Below are positions 46,831 to 56,803 of a DNA stretch of 64,000 nucleotides, in pieces. Numbering within the stretch: the first letter of the stretch is position 1; each line of letters starts with the position of its first letter. The notes below the pieces were generated by a model that was not told the origin of the DNA, did not search any database, and saw only the letters and a program-made list of their open reading frames with translations. Origin of the DNA: Sphingomonas sp. PP-CC-1A-547 (GTDB lineage Bacteria > Pseudomonadota > Alphaproteobacteria > Sphingomonadales > Sphingomonadaceae); contig NZ_RAPZ01000010.1 in assembly GCF_003610375.1 (NCBI RefSeq), positions 656,161 to 720,160 of the forward strand, in the 5' to 3' direction. A program made the position numbers and the translations under genes.

Positions 46831-46903
46831 GCGCCTGCCGCATATCTGGCGTCCTCTCGCGCGTCCTTGACCCTCGTCGCGTGCCTGCGCCATAGCGACG
46901 GAC

Positions 46904-47143
46904 ATGGACACGCCGATCGAAGACCTCGCGTTCGAGGATGCACTGAAGGAACTCGAGCTTATCGTCGGGAAGCTGGAAAGTGGCGACACGCCGCTTCAGC
47001 AGGCGATCGAGCTGTACGAGCGCGGCAACAAGCTGCGCCAGCGTTGTGCCGACCGGCTCGATGCGGCGCAGGCGCGGATCGAGGCGATCCGGCTCGACGG
47101 CGACGGCAAGCCTGCCGGCGTCCGCCCGTTCGCGGCGGGCTGA
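46904..47143 (+). CDS. xseB: Exodeoxyribonuclease VII small subunit
   Basis: It partners XseA to degrade single-stranded DNA. The 79-residue product has the typical FEDALKELELIVGKLESGDTPLQQAIELYERGNKL helical hairpin. xseA is not adjacent. ispA starts a few bases after its stop; the xseB-ispA order is common in proteobacteria. Confidence 0.94.
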   Translation: MDTPIEDLAFEDALKELELIVGKLESGDTPLQQAIELYERGNKLRQRCADRLDAAQARIEAIRLDGDGKPAGVRPFAAG

Positions 47144-47156
47144 CGCGGTGAGCGGG

Positions 47157-48047
47157 ATGCCCGTCACGCTTGATGCCGCGCTTGCCGAGGTCTCCGCGGA
47201 GATCGACCGGCAATTCGACCAGTTGCTGACCATTCCGGACGATCCGCGCGGCGACCTGTACCGCGCGATGCGGCATGCGGCGATCGGTGGCGGCAAGCGA
47301 CTGCGGCCCTTGCTCGTGTTCGCGACCGCCAATCTGTTCGACGTGGCGCGCGAATGCTCCGCACGTGCGGCGACCGCGATCGAGGCGATCCACGTCTATT
47401 CGCTGATCCACGACGACCTGCCGTCGATGGACGACGACGACATGCGCCGCGGCAAGCCGACCGTGCACAAGGTGTTCGACGAGGCAACCGCGATCCTGGC
47501 GGGCGATTGCCTGCACGCGATGGCGTTCGAGATCCTCGCCGATCCGGCAACGCACGCCGATCCGTTCGTTCGGATCGAACTGGTCATGGACCTCGCGCGG
47601 GCTTCCGGGCCGAACGGTATGGCGGGTGGCCAGAAGATGGATATCGAGGCGGAGAACACGCGCTTCGACCTCAACACCGTGACTCGGTTGCAGCAGATGA
47701 AGACGGGTGCGCTGATCTCGGCTTCGGTCGAGGCTGGCGCAATTCTCGGGCGGCTGCCGCCGGAAGGTCGCGTGGGACTTCGCGGCTATGCGCATGACCT
47801 GGGGCTCGCGTTTCAGATCGCCGACGATCTTCTCGATGCCGAGGGCGACGAGGCGGTGGTCGGCAAGTCGCTGCGCAAGGACGAGGTGGCGGGCAAGGAG
47901 ACGTTCCTGTCGCTGCTCGGGCCCGAGCGTGCGCGCGAACAGGCGCGGATGCTCGTCGACCAGGCGGTCGCGCATCTGCACAGCTATGGCAAGGAAGCCG
48001 ACCTGTTGCGGGATATCGCCCGTTTCGTGCTCGAACGCGACCGCTAG
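47157..48047 (+). CDS. ispA: Farnesyl (polyprenyl) diphosphate synthase
   Basis: It condenses isopentenyl diphosphate with dimethylallyl/geranyl diphosphate to make farnesyl diphosphate, precursor of ubiquinone, bactoprenol and carotenoids (sphingomonads are usually yellow). The 296-residue product has the first Asp-rich motif DDLPSMDDDD, preceded by HVYSLIH, and the second, QIADDLLD. ATG at 47157 was chosen; an in-frame GTG three codons earlier (47148) is equally possible. It follows xseB and precedes coaD. Confidence 0.93.
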   Translation: MPVTLDAALAEVSAEIDRQFDQLLTIPDDPRGDLYRAMRHAAIGGGKRLRPLLVFATANLFDVARECSARAATAIEAIHVYSLIHDDLPSMDDDDMRRGKPTVHKVFDEATAILAGDCLHAMAFEILADPATHADPFVRIELVMDLARASGPNGMAGGQKMDIEAENTRFDLNTVTRLQQMKTGALISASVEAGAILGRLPPEGRVGLRGYAHDLGLAFQIADDLLDAEGDEAVVGKSLRKDEVAGKETFLSLLGPERAREQARMLVDQAVAHLHSYGKEADLLRDIARFVLERDR

Positions 48048-48069
48048 AACTACAACCGGGGAGATCGGC

Positions 48070-48576
48070 ATGACGGCACGGATTGGGGTTTACCCGGGGA
48101 CGTTCGATCCCGTCACGCTGGGGCATATGGACATCATCCGGCGCGGCGCGAAGCTGGTCGACCGGCTAGTGATCGGCGTCACGACCAATCCGTCGAAGTC
48201 GCCGATGTTCACGATCGAGGAGCGGATGGCGACGGTGCGCCGCGAGGTTGCGGACGTCGATGGCGATATCGAGGTGGTCGCGTTCGATTCGCTGCTGATG
48301 GACTTTGCCGAGCGGCAGGGCGCGAAGGTGATCGTCCGGGGCCTGCGGGCCGTCGCTGATTTCGAATATGAATATCAGATGGCGGGGATGAACCAGCAGA
48401 TCAATCCGCGCGTCGAGACGGTGTTCCTGATGGCCGACGTAGCGTTGCAGCCCATCGCGAGCCGGCTGGTGAAGGAGATCGCACTGTACGGCGGAAATAT
48501 CGCCAAGTTCGTGCCGGAGTCGGTGCGCGAAGAGGTGGTCGCGCGGGTCGAGAAGATCGGCCGCAAGGGTAGCTGA
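48070..48576 (+). CDS. coaD: Phosphopantetheine adenylyltransferase
   Basis: It converts 4'-phosphopantetheine and ATP to dephospho-CoA in coenzyme A synthesis. The 168-residue product has the nucleotidyltransferase motif GVYPGTFDPVTLGHMDII (6-23) with the conserved H-x-G-H-like TLGH, and VRGLRAVADFEYE further on. ATG at 48070 is preceded by GGGGAGA. It lies 22 bases after ispA. Confidence 0.96.
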   Translation: MTARIGVYPGTFDPVTLGHMDIIRRGAKLVDRLVIGVTTNPSKSPMFTIEERMATVRREVADVDGDIEVVAFDSLLMDFAERQGAKVIVRGLRAVADFEYEYQMAGMNQQINPRVETVFLMADVALQPIASRLVKEIALYGGNIAKFVPESVREEVVARVEKIGRKGS

Positions 48577-48584
48577 CTTTCTTT

Positions 48585-48696
48585 GGCCCTCCCTGGAAGG
48601 GAGGGTTGGGGGTGGGTCGGGTTCCGCTTGGCCGAACGTTTGAGGCTCAAGCGAGCCTACCCACCCCCAGCCCTTCCCTTTCAGGGAGGGGAGCAG
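48585..48696. repeat. Family-4 inverted repeat
   Basis: GGCCCTCCCTGGAAGGGAGGG, GGGGGTGGGTCGGG and on the right CCCACCCCCAGCCC and CCCTTTCAGGGAGGGGAG. It resembles 25059-25164, in opposite arrangement. Confidence 0.78.
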
Positions 48697-48788
48697 TGAT
48701 CCCCCTCACGTTCAGATTGGCGCAAGCGGGGATTTGCTCTAAGTGGCGGCAGCCTGGTTGCGCCGGGCCTCTTTCGAGTGGGAATTTG

Positions 48789-49517
48789 ATGCGCTTTTTC
48801 GTCGGAATGTTCGCGTTGCTCGGGTGCCTGGTCACGGTACCGGCTGGTGCAGCGCAGAAGAAGGAAGTCGTGGCGCCTGCCGTTCGCGCGACCCCGCCCC
48901 TGACCACGGATACGCAGAACCTGCTGCTGCTCGACCTGTCGACCGGCGGGCGCGTGACGATCTGGCTGCGCCCGGACGTCGCGCCGCTGATGGTCGAGCG
49001 GATCAAGACGCTCACCCGCCAGCATTTCTATGACGGCCTCGCGTTCCACCGCGTGATCGATGGCTTCATGGCGCAGGGCGGCGATCCCAAGGGCGACGGC
49101 ACCGGTGGCTCGACGCTCCCCGACGTGAAGGCGGAGTTCAATTACCTGCCGCATGTTCGTGGTGCCGTCTCGGCGGCGCGGTCGGACAAGGAGGACAGCG
49201 CGAACAGCCAGTTCTTCATCGTCTTCCAGCCGCGACTGAGCCTCGACAAGAAATATACCGTGTTCGGTCGCGTGCTCGACGGAATGCAGTATGTCGACGC
49301 GATCGAGCGCGGCGAGCCGCCGGCGAACCCGTCGCGGATCGTCCATGCGTATATCGCGGCCGACAATCCTCCGGCGTACATGGCTGGGCCGCCTGCCCCC
49401 GCGCTCGGTGCACCGGTGACGTTGCCGGGCACGGCTTCGGGGCCGAGCGCGGCCAAGCCAAAGCTCGCGCCGGCCGCTCGCAAGGCGCCGGTAAAGAAGG
49501 CTCCTGCAAAGAAGTGA
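48789..49517 (+). CDS. Secreted cyclophilin-type peptidyl-prolyl cis-trans isomerase
   Basis: This cyclophilin accelerates proline isomerisation in exported proteins. The 242-residue product has a signal peptide ([23 protein letters not shown]), the cyclophilin core with [29 protein letters not shown] and [12 protein letters not shown], and a Pro/Ala/Lys-rich C-terminal tail ([11 protein letters not shown]). ATG at 48789. It is followed closely by queA, as in some alphaproteobacterial genomes. Confidence 0.93.
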   Translation: MRFFVGMFALLGCLVTVPAGAAQKKEVVAPAVRATPPLTTDTQNLLLLDLSTGGRVTIWLRPDVAPLMVERIKTLTRQHFYDGLAFHRVIDGFMAQGGDPKGDGTGGSTLPDVKAEFNYLPHVRGAVSAARSDKEDSANSQFFIVFQPRLSLDKKYTVFGRVLDGMQYVDAIERGEPPANPSRIVHAYIAADNPPAYMAGPPAPALGAPVTLPGTASGPSAAKPKLAPAARKAPVKKAPAKK

Positions 49518-49524
49518 TTCCACG

Positions 49525-50550
49525 TTGAACGTCGACCTTTTCGACTTCGACCTGCCGACCGACAACATCGCGCTCCGCCCCGCGGCGCCGCGCGATGCTG
49601 CGCGGATGCTGGTGCTCGAAGGTGATGCGACCCGCGATGCGGGCGTATCCGACCTGCCGTCAATGCTCCGGCGCGGCGACATGCTCGTGTTCAACGATAC
49701 GCGCGTGATCCCGGCGCAGCTCGACGGGCGGCGCGGCGATGCAAAGATCGGCGCGACGCTCCACAAGCGCGAGGGGCCAAGGCGGTGGCGCGCGTTCATT
49801 CGCAACGCGCGGCGGCTGCGCGATGGCGACGTGATCGAGTTCGGCAACGGCGTCAGCGCAGCGGCGGTCGATCGCGAGGACGATGGGAGCTACGCGCTAG
49901 TGTTCGCGGGCGACGAGCCGGTCGAACTGCTGCTGGAACGCGCGGGCCACATGCCCCTGCCCCCGTATATCGCCGGCAAGCGCCCCACCGACGAACGCGA
50001 TGCGGACGATTACCAGACGATGTTCGCATCCGAGCCGGGCGCGGTCGCGGCGCCGACCGCTGCGCTGCACTTCACGCCGAAGCTGATGGCAGCGCTGGAG
50101 GCGGCGGGGATCGAGCATGCGACGCTGACGCTGCATGTCGGCGCGGGGACGTTCCTCCCCGTGAAGGCGACCGACACCACCGAGCACAAGATGCACGCCG
50201 AGTGGGGCCGGATCGACGCCGCCACCGCCGATCGGCTTAACGCGGTCCGCGCGAACAATGGTCGCGTCATCGCGGTGGGGACAACGTCGCTGCGGCTGAT
50301 CGAGAGCGCGACCGGCGAGGACGACGTGATCCGTCCATTCGACGGCGACACCGCGATCTTCATCACGCCGGGATACCGGTTCCGCGGGATCGACGGGTTG
50401 ATAACCAATTTCCACCTGCCGCGCTCGACGTTGTTCATGCTGGTGTCGGCGCTGATGGGGCGCGAGCGGATGCAGGCGGCATATGCGCATGCGATCGCCG
50501 GGAAGTATCGTTTCTACAGCTATGGCGACGCCTCGCTTCTGCTGCCATGA
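49525..50550 (+). CDS. queA: S-adenosylmethionine:tRNA ribosyltransferase-isomerase
   Basis: QueA transfers the ribosyl part of SAM to preQ1-modified tRNA to make epoxyqueuosine. The 341-residue product matches the family from [17 protein letters not shown] to [14 protein letters not shown], with [22 protein letters not shown] and [16 protein letters not shown]. The start is the TTG at 49525, since no ATG or GTG in frame gives the conserved N-terminus; no strong ribosome binding site is seen. Its stop overlaps the ATG of the next gene. Confidence 0.94.
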   Translation: MNVDLFDFDLPTDNIALRPAAPRDAARMLVLEGDATRDAGVSDLPSMLRRGDMLVFNDTRVIPAQLDGRRGDAKIGATLHKREGPRRWRAFIRNARRLRDGDVIEFGNGVSAAAVDREDDGSYALVFAGDEPVELLLERAGHMPLPPYIAGKRPTDERDADDYQTMFASEPGAVAAPTAALHFTPKLMAALEAAGIEHATLTLHVGAGTFLPVKATDTTEHKMHAEWGRIDAATADRLNAVRANNGRVIAVGTTSLRLIESATGEDDVIRPFDGDTAIFITPGYRFRGIDGLITNFHLPRSTLFMLVSALMGRERMQAAYAHAIAGKYRFYSYGDASLLLP

Positions 50551-51014
50551 CGGGCGGCATGCTGCTCGCGCTCGCTCTGCTCCAGGCCATCGTTGCCGCC
50601 CCGCCGCCCGCGGGCACACCGCAGCCCCCCGCGACGATCTTCGCTGAGCCGGCTGCGCTGTTCATCGCCGCGTGCGATGCGAACGGTGATGGCCGCGTGA
50701 CGCAGGCCGAACTAACCGTGGGCATCGTGCGGAGTTACGCCACGGCTGAAGGCGCCGCGTCGGGCTCGATCGGGTACATCGCCTTTGCCGACTGGGCGCA
50801 GGCGTGGCTCGGCGATCGCAACGCATTGCCGAGCCCGTTCGAGGTCGACCGCGATGGCGATAACCGGATCACGCTGGCCGAACTCCAGGCGCGGTTCGCG
50901 CAGTTCTTCGCGCGGTTCGATCGCGACAAGGATGGCATGCTGACTCGCGCCGAACTCATCACCATCCGCGGCGCGCCGGCCGGCGATCGCTACGGCATCC
51001 GCAAGAAAAAGTAA
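50547..51014 (+). CDS. Exported EF-hand protein
   Basis: The 155-residue product has a signal-like N-terminus ([21 protein letters not shown]) and three EF-hand-like loops: [24 protein letters not shown] and [12 protein letters not shown]. Calcium binding is likely; the role is unknown. Its ATG overlaps the queA stop and its stop is one base from the tgt ATG, so it is translated from the queuosine operon. Expression is thus coupled to queuosine genes, although no functional link is known. Confidence 0.85.
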   Translation: MTGGMLLALALLQAIVAAPPPAGTPQPPATIFAEPAALFIAACDANGDGRVTQAELTVGIVRSYATAEGAASGSIGYIAFADWAQAWLGDRNALPSPFEVDRDGDNRITLAELQARFAQFFARFDRDKDGMLTRAELITIRGAPAGDRYGIRKKK

Positions 51015-51015
51015 C

Positions 51016-52167
51016 ATGACCACCCGCCCTCGCTTCGACTTCACCATCTCCGCCACCGACGGCAAGGCGCGTACCGGCGTCATCGCGATGCAGCGCGGCG
51101 ACATCCGCACGCCTGCGTTCATGCCGGTCGGCACCGCCGCGACCGTCAAGGGGATGAAGCCCGCTGACGTTGTCGGTGCGGGCGCGGACATCATCCTCGG
51201 CAACACCTATCACCTGATGCTGCGGCCGGGGGCCGAACGGGTCGCGCGACTGGGCGGACTGCACGCGTTCTCGGGCTGGTCGAAGCCGATCCTGACCGAC
51301 TCCGGCGGCTATCAGGTGATGAGTCTCGCGGACCTGACCAAGCGCTCCGAGGAGGGCGTGTCGTTCAAGTCGCACCTCGACGGCACGCGGCATCTGCTGA
51401 GTCCCGAGCGGTCGATCGAGATCCAGCGGCTGCTCGGCTCGAACATCGTCATGGCGTTCGACGAGCTCGTGCCGACGACTTCGACGCGGGAGGTGCAGGC
51501 GGCGGCGATGGAGCGATCGATGCGCTGGGCCAAGCGGTCGCGCGCGGCGTTCGATGCGGGTGAAGATCACGCCGAGAACAACGCGATCTTCGGCATCCAG
51601 CAGGGTGCGCTGAACGAGGGCTTCCGCAAGTCGTCTGCGGATGCGCTGATCGATATCGGCTTCGATGGCTATGCGGTTGGCGGGCTCGCGGTCGGCGAGG
51701 GGCAAGAAGCGATGTTCGGCTGCCTCGATTTCGCGCCGGACCAGTTGCCGGTCGACAAGCCGCGCTATCTGATGGGGGTCGGCAAGCCCGACGACATCGT
51801 CGGTGCGGTCGAGCGCGGGATCGACATGTTCGATTGCGTAATGCCGACCAGATCGGGGCGCACCGGCCAGGCCTTCACGCGGACCGGCCCGATCAACATC
51901 CGCAACGCGAAGTTTGCCGAGGACATGGGGCCGCTCGATCCCGCCTGCCCCTGCCCCATCTGCGCGACCTGGGGCCGGGCGTATCTGCATCATCTCGTCC
52001 GATCGGGCGAAATGCTTGGCGCGATGCTCATGACGGAGCATAACATCTGGTTCTACGAAACGCTGATGGCGGATCTGCGGGCGGCGATCGCCTCGGGCAC
52101 GCTGACGCAGTTCGCGAATGAATTCCGTGCGGTGTATGCCCGGAAGAGTGAAGGAGAGCCCAAGTGA
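51016..52167 (+). CDS. tgt: tRNA-guanine transglycosylase
   Basis: Tgt exchanges G34 for preQ1 in tRNAs with GUN anticodons. The 383-residue product has the nucleophile and binding motifs [31 protein letters not shown] and [10 protein letters not shown], and the zinc cluster [16 protein letters not shown] near the C-terminus. Start ATG at 51016, one base after the EF-hand gene. With queA it gives the last steps of queuosine insertion; queuosine precursor genes are not in this window. Confidence 0.96.
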   Translation: MTTRPRFDFTISATDGKARTGVIAMQRGDIRTPAFMPVGTAATVKGMKPADVVGAGADIILGNTYHLMLRPGAERVARLGGLHAFSGWSKPILTDSGGYQVMSLADLTKRSEEGVSFKSHLDGTRHLLSPERSIEIQRLLGSNIVMAFDELVPTTSTREVQAAAMERSMRWAKRSRAAFDAGEDHAENNAIFGIQQGALNEGFRKSSADALIDIGFDGYAVGGLAVGEGQEAMFGCLDFAPDQLPVDKPRYLMGVGKPDDIVGAVERGIDMFDCVMPTRSGRTGQAFTRTGPINIRNAKFAEDMGPLDPACPCPICATWGRAYLHHLVRSGEMLGAMLMTEHNIWFYETLMADLRAAIASGTLTQFANEFRAVYARKSEGEPK

Positions 52168-52361
52168 CCATCAAGATCGACAGCGACACCCCGAACGAAA
52201 TCCTTGCCGCCGCGAAGGAAGCGAAGTTGCAGGCGGAAGCCGCCGCGCACAACGCCGCGGAGAAGGCCAAGAGCTGGCCGCTCGCGAAGATCGGCCTGGG
52301 CGTCGGCATCGGCTCGGCGGCGATCGCGGGCGCGGTGCTGTTCGCGAACCGCAACAAGTAA
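52164..52361 (+). CDS. Small membrane protein
   Basis: This 65-residue protein has a helical Ala/Glu/Lys-rich N-terminus ([26 protein letters not shown]) and a C-terminal transmembrane helix ([19 protein letters not shown]). GTG at 52164 overlaps the tgt stop (GTGA) and has AAGGAGAG upstream. It was noticed as a conserved-looking tail-anchored protein of sphingomonads; no function is known. Confidence 0.72.
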   Translation: MTIKIDSDTPNEILAAAKEAKLQAEAAAHNAAEKAKSWPLAKIGLGVGIGSAAIAGAVLFANRNK

Positions 52362-52369
52362 GGATCCCG

Positions 52370-55201
52370 ATGCGCCTTCTCCGCTCCGCTTTGCTGCTGA
52401 CCGCAGCTTCTTTCCCGGTAGCGGTGGGGGCGCAGACCGCACCTACCCCGACGCAGGTTTCGGTTAAGCCGATCGCCTATACCGAGCGCACGCTGCCGAA
52501 CGGCCTGCGGGTGTATGCGATCCGTGACACGGGCACGCCAAACGTGTCGGTGCAGGTGTGGTACGACGTCGGCTCGAAGGACGATCCCAAGGGCAAGTCC
52601 GGGTTCGCGCATATGTTCGAGCATCTGATGTTCAAGTCGACGCGCAACCTGGTGTCGGAGCAGATGGATCGGCTGACCGAGGATGTCGGCGGCTATAACA
52701 ATGCGTCGACCAACGACGACTATACCAATTATTACGAAGTGATTCCGGCCAACCACCTCCAGCGTCTGCTGTTCGCGGAGGCGGACCGGATGGCGAGCCT
52801 CGTCGTCGAGCCCAAGAGCTTCGGCTCGGAGCGCGACGTGGTGAAGGAGGAACTGCGCCAGAGCACGCTCGCGCGGCCGTACGGCAAGCTGTTCTCGCTC
52901 TATTATCCGGCACTTGCCTATTCCACACATCCTTATGCGCGTGGAACGATCGGCAGCCTGGAAAATCTGGAGGCCGCCGGGATCGACGACGTCCGGGCGT
53001 TCCATGCGACCTATTATCGGCCGGACAATGCCATCCTGGTGGTGTCGGGCAATTTCGATCCGGCGCAGTTGAACGGCTGGGTCGACCAGTATTTCGCGGG
53101 CATCAAGAAGCCGAGCGCAGCGATCCCGCGCGTGACGGTGGCCGAGCCTGCGCGAACCCAAGCCGTGACGCGCACGGTGTACGAGCCGAACACGCCGCTG
53201 CCTGCGGTGCTGGTCAGCTATCATGTGCCGGCGGACCGCGATGCGGATATCGCCGCGTTGACGGTGCTGAAGGCGGTGCTGGCGACCGGCGAGAGTTCGC
53301 GGTTGTACGAGAGCGTCGTGTACCGTGACCAGCTTGCGCAGTCGGCCGAAGCGTTCCTGGATACCAAGCAGGCGACCGGCAACATGGTCGTGTATGCGAT
53401 CCTCGCGGGCGGCAAGACGGTCGAGGCGGGTGAAGCCGCGTTGAAGCGCGAGATCGCTCGGTTCGGCGATGCGCCGGTGACCACCGCCGAACTAGCGGAG
53501 GCGAAGAACGAGATCCTTACCCAGTCGATCCAGTCGCGCGAGACGGCCGAAGGCAAGGCAAGTACGCTGGCGTCTGCAGTGCTGGTCGACGGCGATCCGC
53601 AGGCGGCTGACAAGCAATTGGCGGCCATCGCGCGGGTGACGGCGGCAGATATCCAGCGGGTTGCGCGGAAGTACCTCGGCGACAACCAGTCGGCGACGAT
53701 CCGGTACATGCCGCTTTCGGCCAAGCCTGCGGGCGGTGTCGCGGATGCGATCACGGTTGCACCGACGGTGCAGGTTGCCGACCTGAAGGCGCCGGCGAAC
53801 ATCGAGATCGTGACGCCCGCGCCTGAGGGGCAGCGCGTCCAGCCGCCCGCGCCGAGCGCGTCGGTTTCCCCGACGATCCCGCAGCCGGTCGAAACGCGGC
53901 TCGCCAACGGCATGCGGCTGGTGACGGTCGAGCGGCACGACCTGCCGATCGTCACCGCGTATCTGGTGACTGCCGGTGGTGCAGCGACCGATCCGGCTAA
54001 CCGGGCCGGCGTAAGCAGTTTGTCGGCGGAACTGCTTACTAAGGGCACGCGGACGCGCTCGGCGACGCAGATCGCACGTGCGGTCGAGGGACTTGGCGGG
54101 TCGATCGGCAGCTCGGCTGGCAGCGATGGCGCCGCGGTCGACGTGACGGTGAAGTCGGACCAGCTCGCGCCGGCGATGGCGATCCTCGCCGACGTCGCGA
54201 TCAACCCGGCGTTTGCGCCCGAGGAGATCGAACGGGCACGGACGCAGCAGGTCGATGCGGTGACGCTGGCGTTGAAGGATCCGGCGCAGGTCGCGGGTCT
54301 GGTTGCGGATCGTGCCGTGCTCGGGGCGTCGCCCTATGGTGCGCCGAACGGGGGCACGCCGCTGTCGTTGAAGGCGATCACGCGGGCCGACATCACGGCG
54401 GCGTATGCGCGGAGTTTCCAGCCGGGCCAGACAACGCTGATCATGGTAGGCGACATCACTGCCGCGCGCGCCAAGGCTTTGGCGGAGGCGCAGTTCGGTT
54501 CTTGGAAATCGACCAGCACGGCAACCGCGAGCGCGCCACAGGTCACGTACCCGAAACCTCGTGTCATCGTCGTCGACATGCCGGAAGCGGGTCAGGCGGG
54601 CGTCGTGGTTGCGCGTCCTGCGATCGCGCGGTCGGATGCACGCTATTATCCGCTCGCGGTCGGCAATACCGTCCTGGGCGGCGGCTTCTCGTCGCGGTTG
54701 AACCAGGAGATCCGGATCAAGCGCGGGCTTGCGTACGGCGCGGGCAGCGGGCTCGATGCGGGGAAGACGCAGGGCACGGTCGCGGCGCGGACTCAGACCA
54801 AGAACCCGACGGCAGCCGAAGTCGTGACGCTGATCGCCGCCGAAATGACGCGGATGGGGGCGTCTCCCGTGCCCGCTGCAGAACTCGATACCCGCAAGGC
54901 CGTGCTCGTCGGCAATTTCGGACGCGGGATCGAGACGACGTCGGGCGTTGCCGGGATTTTGGGCGCCTATGTCCAGAACGGCGTGCCGCTCGGCGAACTC
55001 CAGCGCTACACCGGTTCAGTGGGCGCCGTTGATCCGGCGGCGGTACAAGCCGCGGCGGTCGCGCTGCTCGACCCGAAGGCAGCGAGCATCGTCGTGGTGG
55101 GCGACGCCAAGCAGTTCATCGAACCGCTGCGCAAAGCCTATCCGAACGTCGAGGTCATCCCCGAAGCCGCGCTGAAGCTCGACACCGCAACCTTACGGTA
55201 A
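52370..55201 (+). CDS. Secreted M16-family metallopeptidase, two-domain
   Basis: This 943-residue M16 (pitrilysin/insulinase-type) peptidase has a signal peptide (MRLLRSALLLTAASFPVAVGAQ) and two M16 repeats. The first has the inverted zinc motif HMFEH (His81, Glu84, His85) and the following helix with EADRMASLVVEPKSFGSERDVVKEELR for the third ligand. The second repeat, from about 505 (ETRLANGMRLVTVERHDLPIV), lacks HxxEH (has SSLSAELLT) and is probably a structural chamber domain. ATG at 52370 was chosen over the long upstream frame because it begins the signal peptide. It lies next to the small membrane gene. The substrate is unknown; periplasmic peptide degradation is likely. Confidence 0.92.
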   Translation: MRLLRSALLLTAASFPVAVGAQTAPTPTQVSVKPIAYTERTLPNGLRVYAIRDTGTPNVSVQVWYDVGSKDDPKGKSGFAHMFEHLMFKSTRNLVSEQMDRLTEDVGGYNNASTNDDYTNYYEVIPANHLQRLLFAEADRMASLVVEPKSFGSERDVVKEELRQSTLARPYGKLFSLYYPALAYSTHPYARGTIGSLENLEAAGIDDVRAFHATYYRPDNAILVVSGNFDPAQLNGWVDQYFAGIKKPSAAIPRVTVAEPARTQAVTRTVYEPNTPLPAVLVSYHVPADRDADIAALTVLKAVLATGESSRLYESVVYRDQLAQSAEAFLDTKQATGNMVVYAILAGGKTVEAGEAALKREIARFGDAPVTTAELAEAKNEILTQSIQSRETAEGKASTLASAVLVDGDPQAADKQLAAIARVTAADIQRVARKYLGDNQSATIRYMPLSAKPAGGVADAITVAPTVQVADLKAPANIEIVTPAPEGQRVQPPAPSASVSPTIPQPVETRLANGMRLVTVERHDLPIVTAYLVTAGGAATDPANRAGVSSLSAELLTKGTRTRSATQIARAVEGLGGSIGSSAGSDGAAVDVTVKSDQLAPAMAILADVAINPAFAPEEIERARTQQVDAVTLALKDPAQVAGLVADRAVLGASPYGAPNGGTPLSLKAITRADITAAYARSFQPGQTTLIMVGDITAARAKALAEAQFGSWKSTSTATASAPQVTYPKPRVIVVDMPEAGQAGVVVARPAIARSDARYYPLAVGNTVLGGGFSSRLNQEIRIKRGLAYGAGSGLDAGKTQGTVAARTQTKNPTAAEVVTLIAAEMTRMGASPVPAAELDTRKAVLVGNFGRGIETTSGVAGILGAYVQNGVPLGELQRYTGSVGAVDPAAVQAAAVALLDPKAASIVVVGDAKQFIEPLRKAYPNVEVIPEAALKLDTATLR

Positions 55202-55345
55202 GCGCTTGCTGCTACGGTGACCGTCCGTCCCGCGGTGGGACGGATTGAATCCGTGCGCGATCGGTCCGGCCAAATCGGCTATGCCCGGCTCGACAGGCAA
55301 GTACGAGGAAAGCGATTGCGCGTTCGGTTGCAGACGGTTCGGTTG

Positions 55346-56320
55346 ATGAAGCGCATCTGGGCGGCGATGGTCGTCACGTTGTTGATCATAGGTGCCGGAA
55401 TCTCTGCCCACGCCGCACTCCGGGCGATATCGGCCCGGAACGCGGCGAACGACCGCGCCAGCGTCGCCTCTCCGGTACAGGTCACGGCCCCCGCCGCTAC
55501 GCTGGCCGAGCAGGAGATCGCCGCTCCTGCGGCTGGTGTTACGGGGACCATCGACCTCCCGGATTTGCCAATCCCGGCCGGTGCGACGCTCGACGCGGGC
55601 ATCGTCCCCGCACGGCCTTTCTCGATGGCAGGCGCATCGGCGCTGGACCGCGACCGCGCGCTGCAATGCCTCACCGCGGCGATCTATTACGAAGCGGCGT
55701 CGGAACCCGATGTGGGCCAGCAGGCGGTCGCGCAAGTCGTCCTCAATCGTGCGCGGCATCCTGCCTTCCCGGGAACGGTGTGCGGCGTGGTTTACCAAGG
55801 CTCCGAACACGCAGGGTGCCAGTTTAGCTTCGCGTGCGACGGCGCGATGACTCGGGTGCCGGCGCGCGGGGCGTGGGTCCGCGCAGCGCGCGCGGCAGGT
55901 ATGGCGCTGGCCGGCTATGTCTACGCACCGATTGGGTTGGCGACGCACTATCATACCTATGCTGTGACGCCTGCGTGGAACCGGAGCATGGTGATGACCG
56001 ATGTCGTCGGTGCGCATTTCTTTCATCGGTGGAAGGGGTATTGGGGTACTTCGGCCGCGTTTAGCCAGCGTTACGCCGGTGGTGAACCGGTGCCTGGGCC
56101 ACATATGTCAGTGCAACCGATTGCGCCGCCCACACCGCAGATGATCGCAGCTGCCACGGCTGGAGCTGTCTCCGTCCCAGTGCCGGCTACGGTGGTAGCG
56201 ACTGTTGCGCAGGCCAAGCCTGCTACTCAGACACCCGCAATACCGGCTGCTTCCGACATGCTACCGCCAGAGTCGCAGATCCTCGACCGGTGGAAGGATT
56301 CGGGTAAGCCACTGAAGTAA
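55346..56320 (+). CDS. SleB-type cell wall hydrolase
   Basis: The 324-residue product is membrane-anchored or exported (hydrophobic IWAAMVVTLLIIGAGISAHAAL at the N-terminus). The SleB/hydrolase_2 domain (PF07486, about 105-235) begins CLTAAIYYEAASEPDVGQQAVAQVVLNRARHPAFPGTVCGVVYQGSE, with the catalytic Glu in YYEA; it cleaves peptidoglycan glycan strands or acts as a lytic transglycosylase-like cortex enzyme. The C-terminus is Pro/Ala/Val-rich. A GTG at 55217 would add 43 residues; ATG at 55346 puts the hydrophobic segment first. Confidence 0.9.
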   Translation: MKRIWAAMVVTLLIIGAGISAHAALRAISARNAANDRASVASPVQVTAPAATLAEQEIAAPAAGVTGTIDLPDLPIPAGATLDAGIVPARPFSMAGASALDRDRALQCLTAAIYYEAASEPDVGQQAVAQVVLNRARHPAFPGTVCGVVYQGSEHAGCQFSFACDGAMTRVPARGAWVRAARAAGMALAGYVYAPIGLATHYHTYAVTPAWNRSMVMTDVVGAHFFHRWKGYWGTSAAFSQRYAGGEPVPGPHMSVQPIAPPTPQMIAAATAGAVSVPVPATVVATVAQAKPATQTPAIPAASDMLPPESQILDRWKDSGKPLK

Positions 56321-56402
56321 GTTGCGGCAACCTTCCACGGTGCTGCGTAAGCGGCCTCGGAGTTGACGTTCCTCAGAAGTTGTTTCGCACAAAGACACAA
56401 AG

Positions 56403-56434
56403 AAAAACCCGGGTGCATCGCTGCATCCGGGTTC
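56403..56434 (-). terminator. Terminator at the convergence of SleB and the small gene
   Basis: Minus strand: AACCCGGATGCA-GCGA-TGCACCCGGGTT followed by TTTCTTTG. It ends the leftward transcript of the 76-residue gene and probably acts on the SleB side as well. Confidence 0.82.
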
Positions 56435-56467
56435 TACTAAAAACAAATCGAACCTTGGAGATCGAGC

Positions 56468-56698
56468 CTATTCGGCGGGGACCATCGACGGGGTGCCGAT
56501 CATCATGCGCTCGCCACCGGGGGGAGCGGCTTCGCGGGCGGCGCGGAGGATTTGGGTGCGTTCGGCGCGTGAGGCCATGTCGTCCCACGCCTTTTCGGCG
56601 CGGCGGCAGCGATCGCGGACGTTGTCGAGGAGGGCGGCATCGCCGTTGCGACGCTCTTCATCAGCACGGGCCCGGTAAAATTCTGGATTATCGGCCAT
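56468..56698 (-). CDS. Small hypothetical helical protein
   Basis: This 76-residue protein (MADNPEFYRARADEERRNGDAALL) has an Arg-rich helical middle (RCRRAEKAWDDMASRAERTQILRAARE) and ends GTPSMVPAE. The charged helical pattern resembles small alphaproteobacterial stress-induced proteins. AGGAG lies upstream. It is downstream of and co-directional with the cold-shock gene, about 105 bases away. Confidence 0.68.
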   Translation of the reverse strand: MADNPEFYRARADEERRNGDAALLDNVRDRCRRAEKAWDDMASRAERTQILRAAREAAPPGGERMMIGTPSMVPAE

Positions 56699-56803
56699 GC
56701 TGGTGCGCTCCTGCGGGAAATTTCAAAGGGGTGATGCGGCGACCGTAATGGCCGCCGCATCGCAACCGAGATCAGGTTGGCGGACAATAATCCGCCAGCG
56801 AGA

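Noticed and set aside
52118..52369. Extension of the M16 peptidase upstream
   Set aside because: It overlaps tgt and the small membrane gene; the signal peptide starts at 52370.
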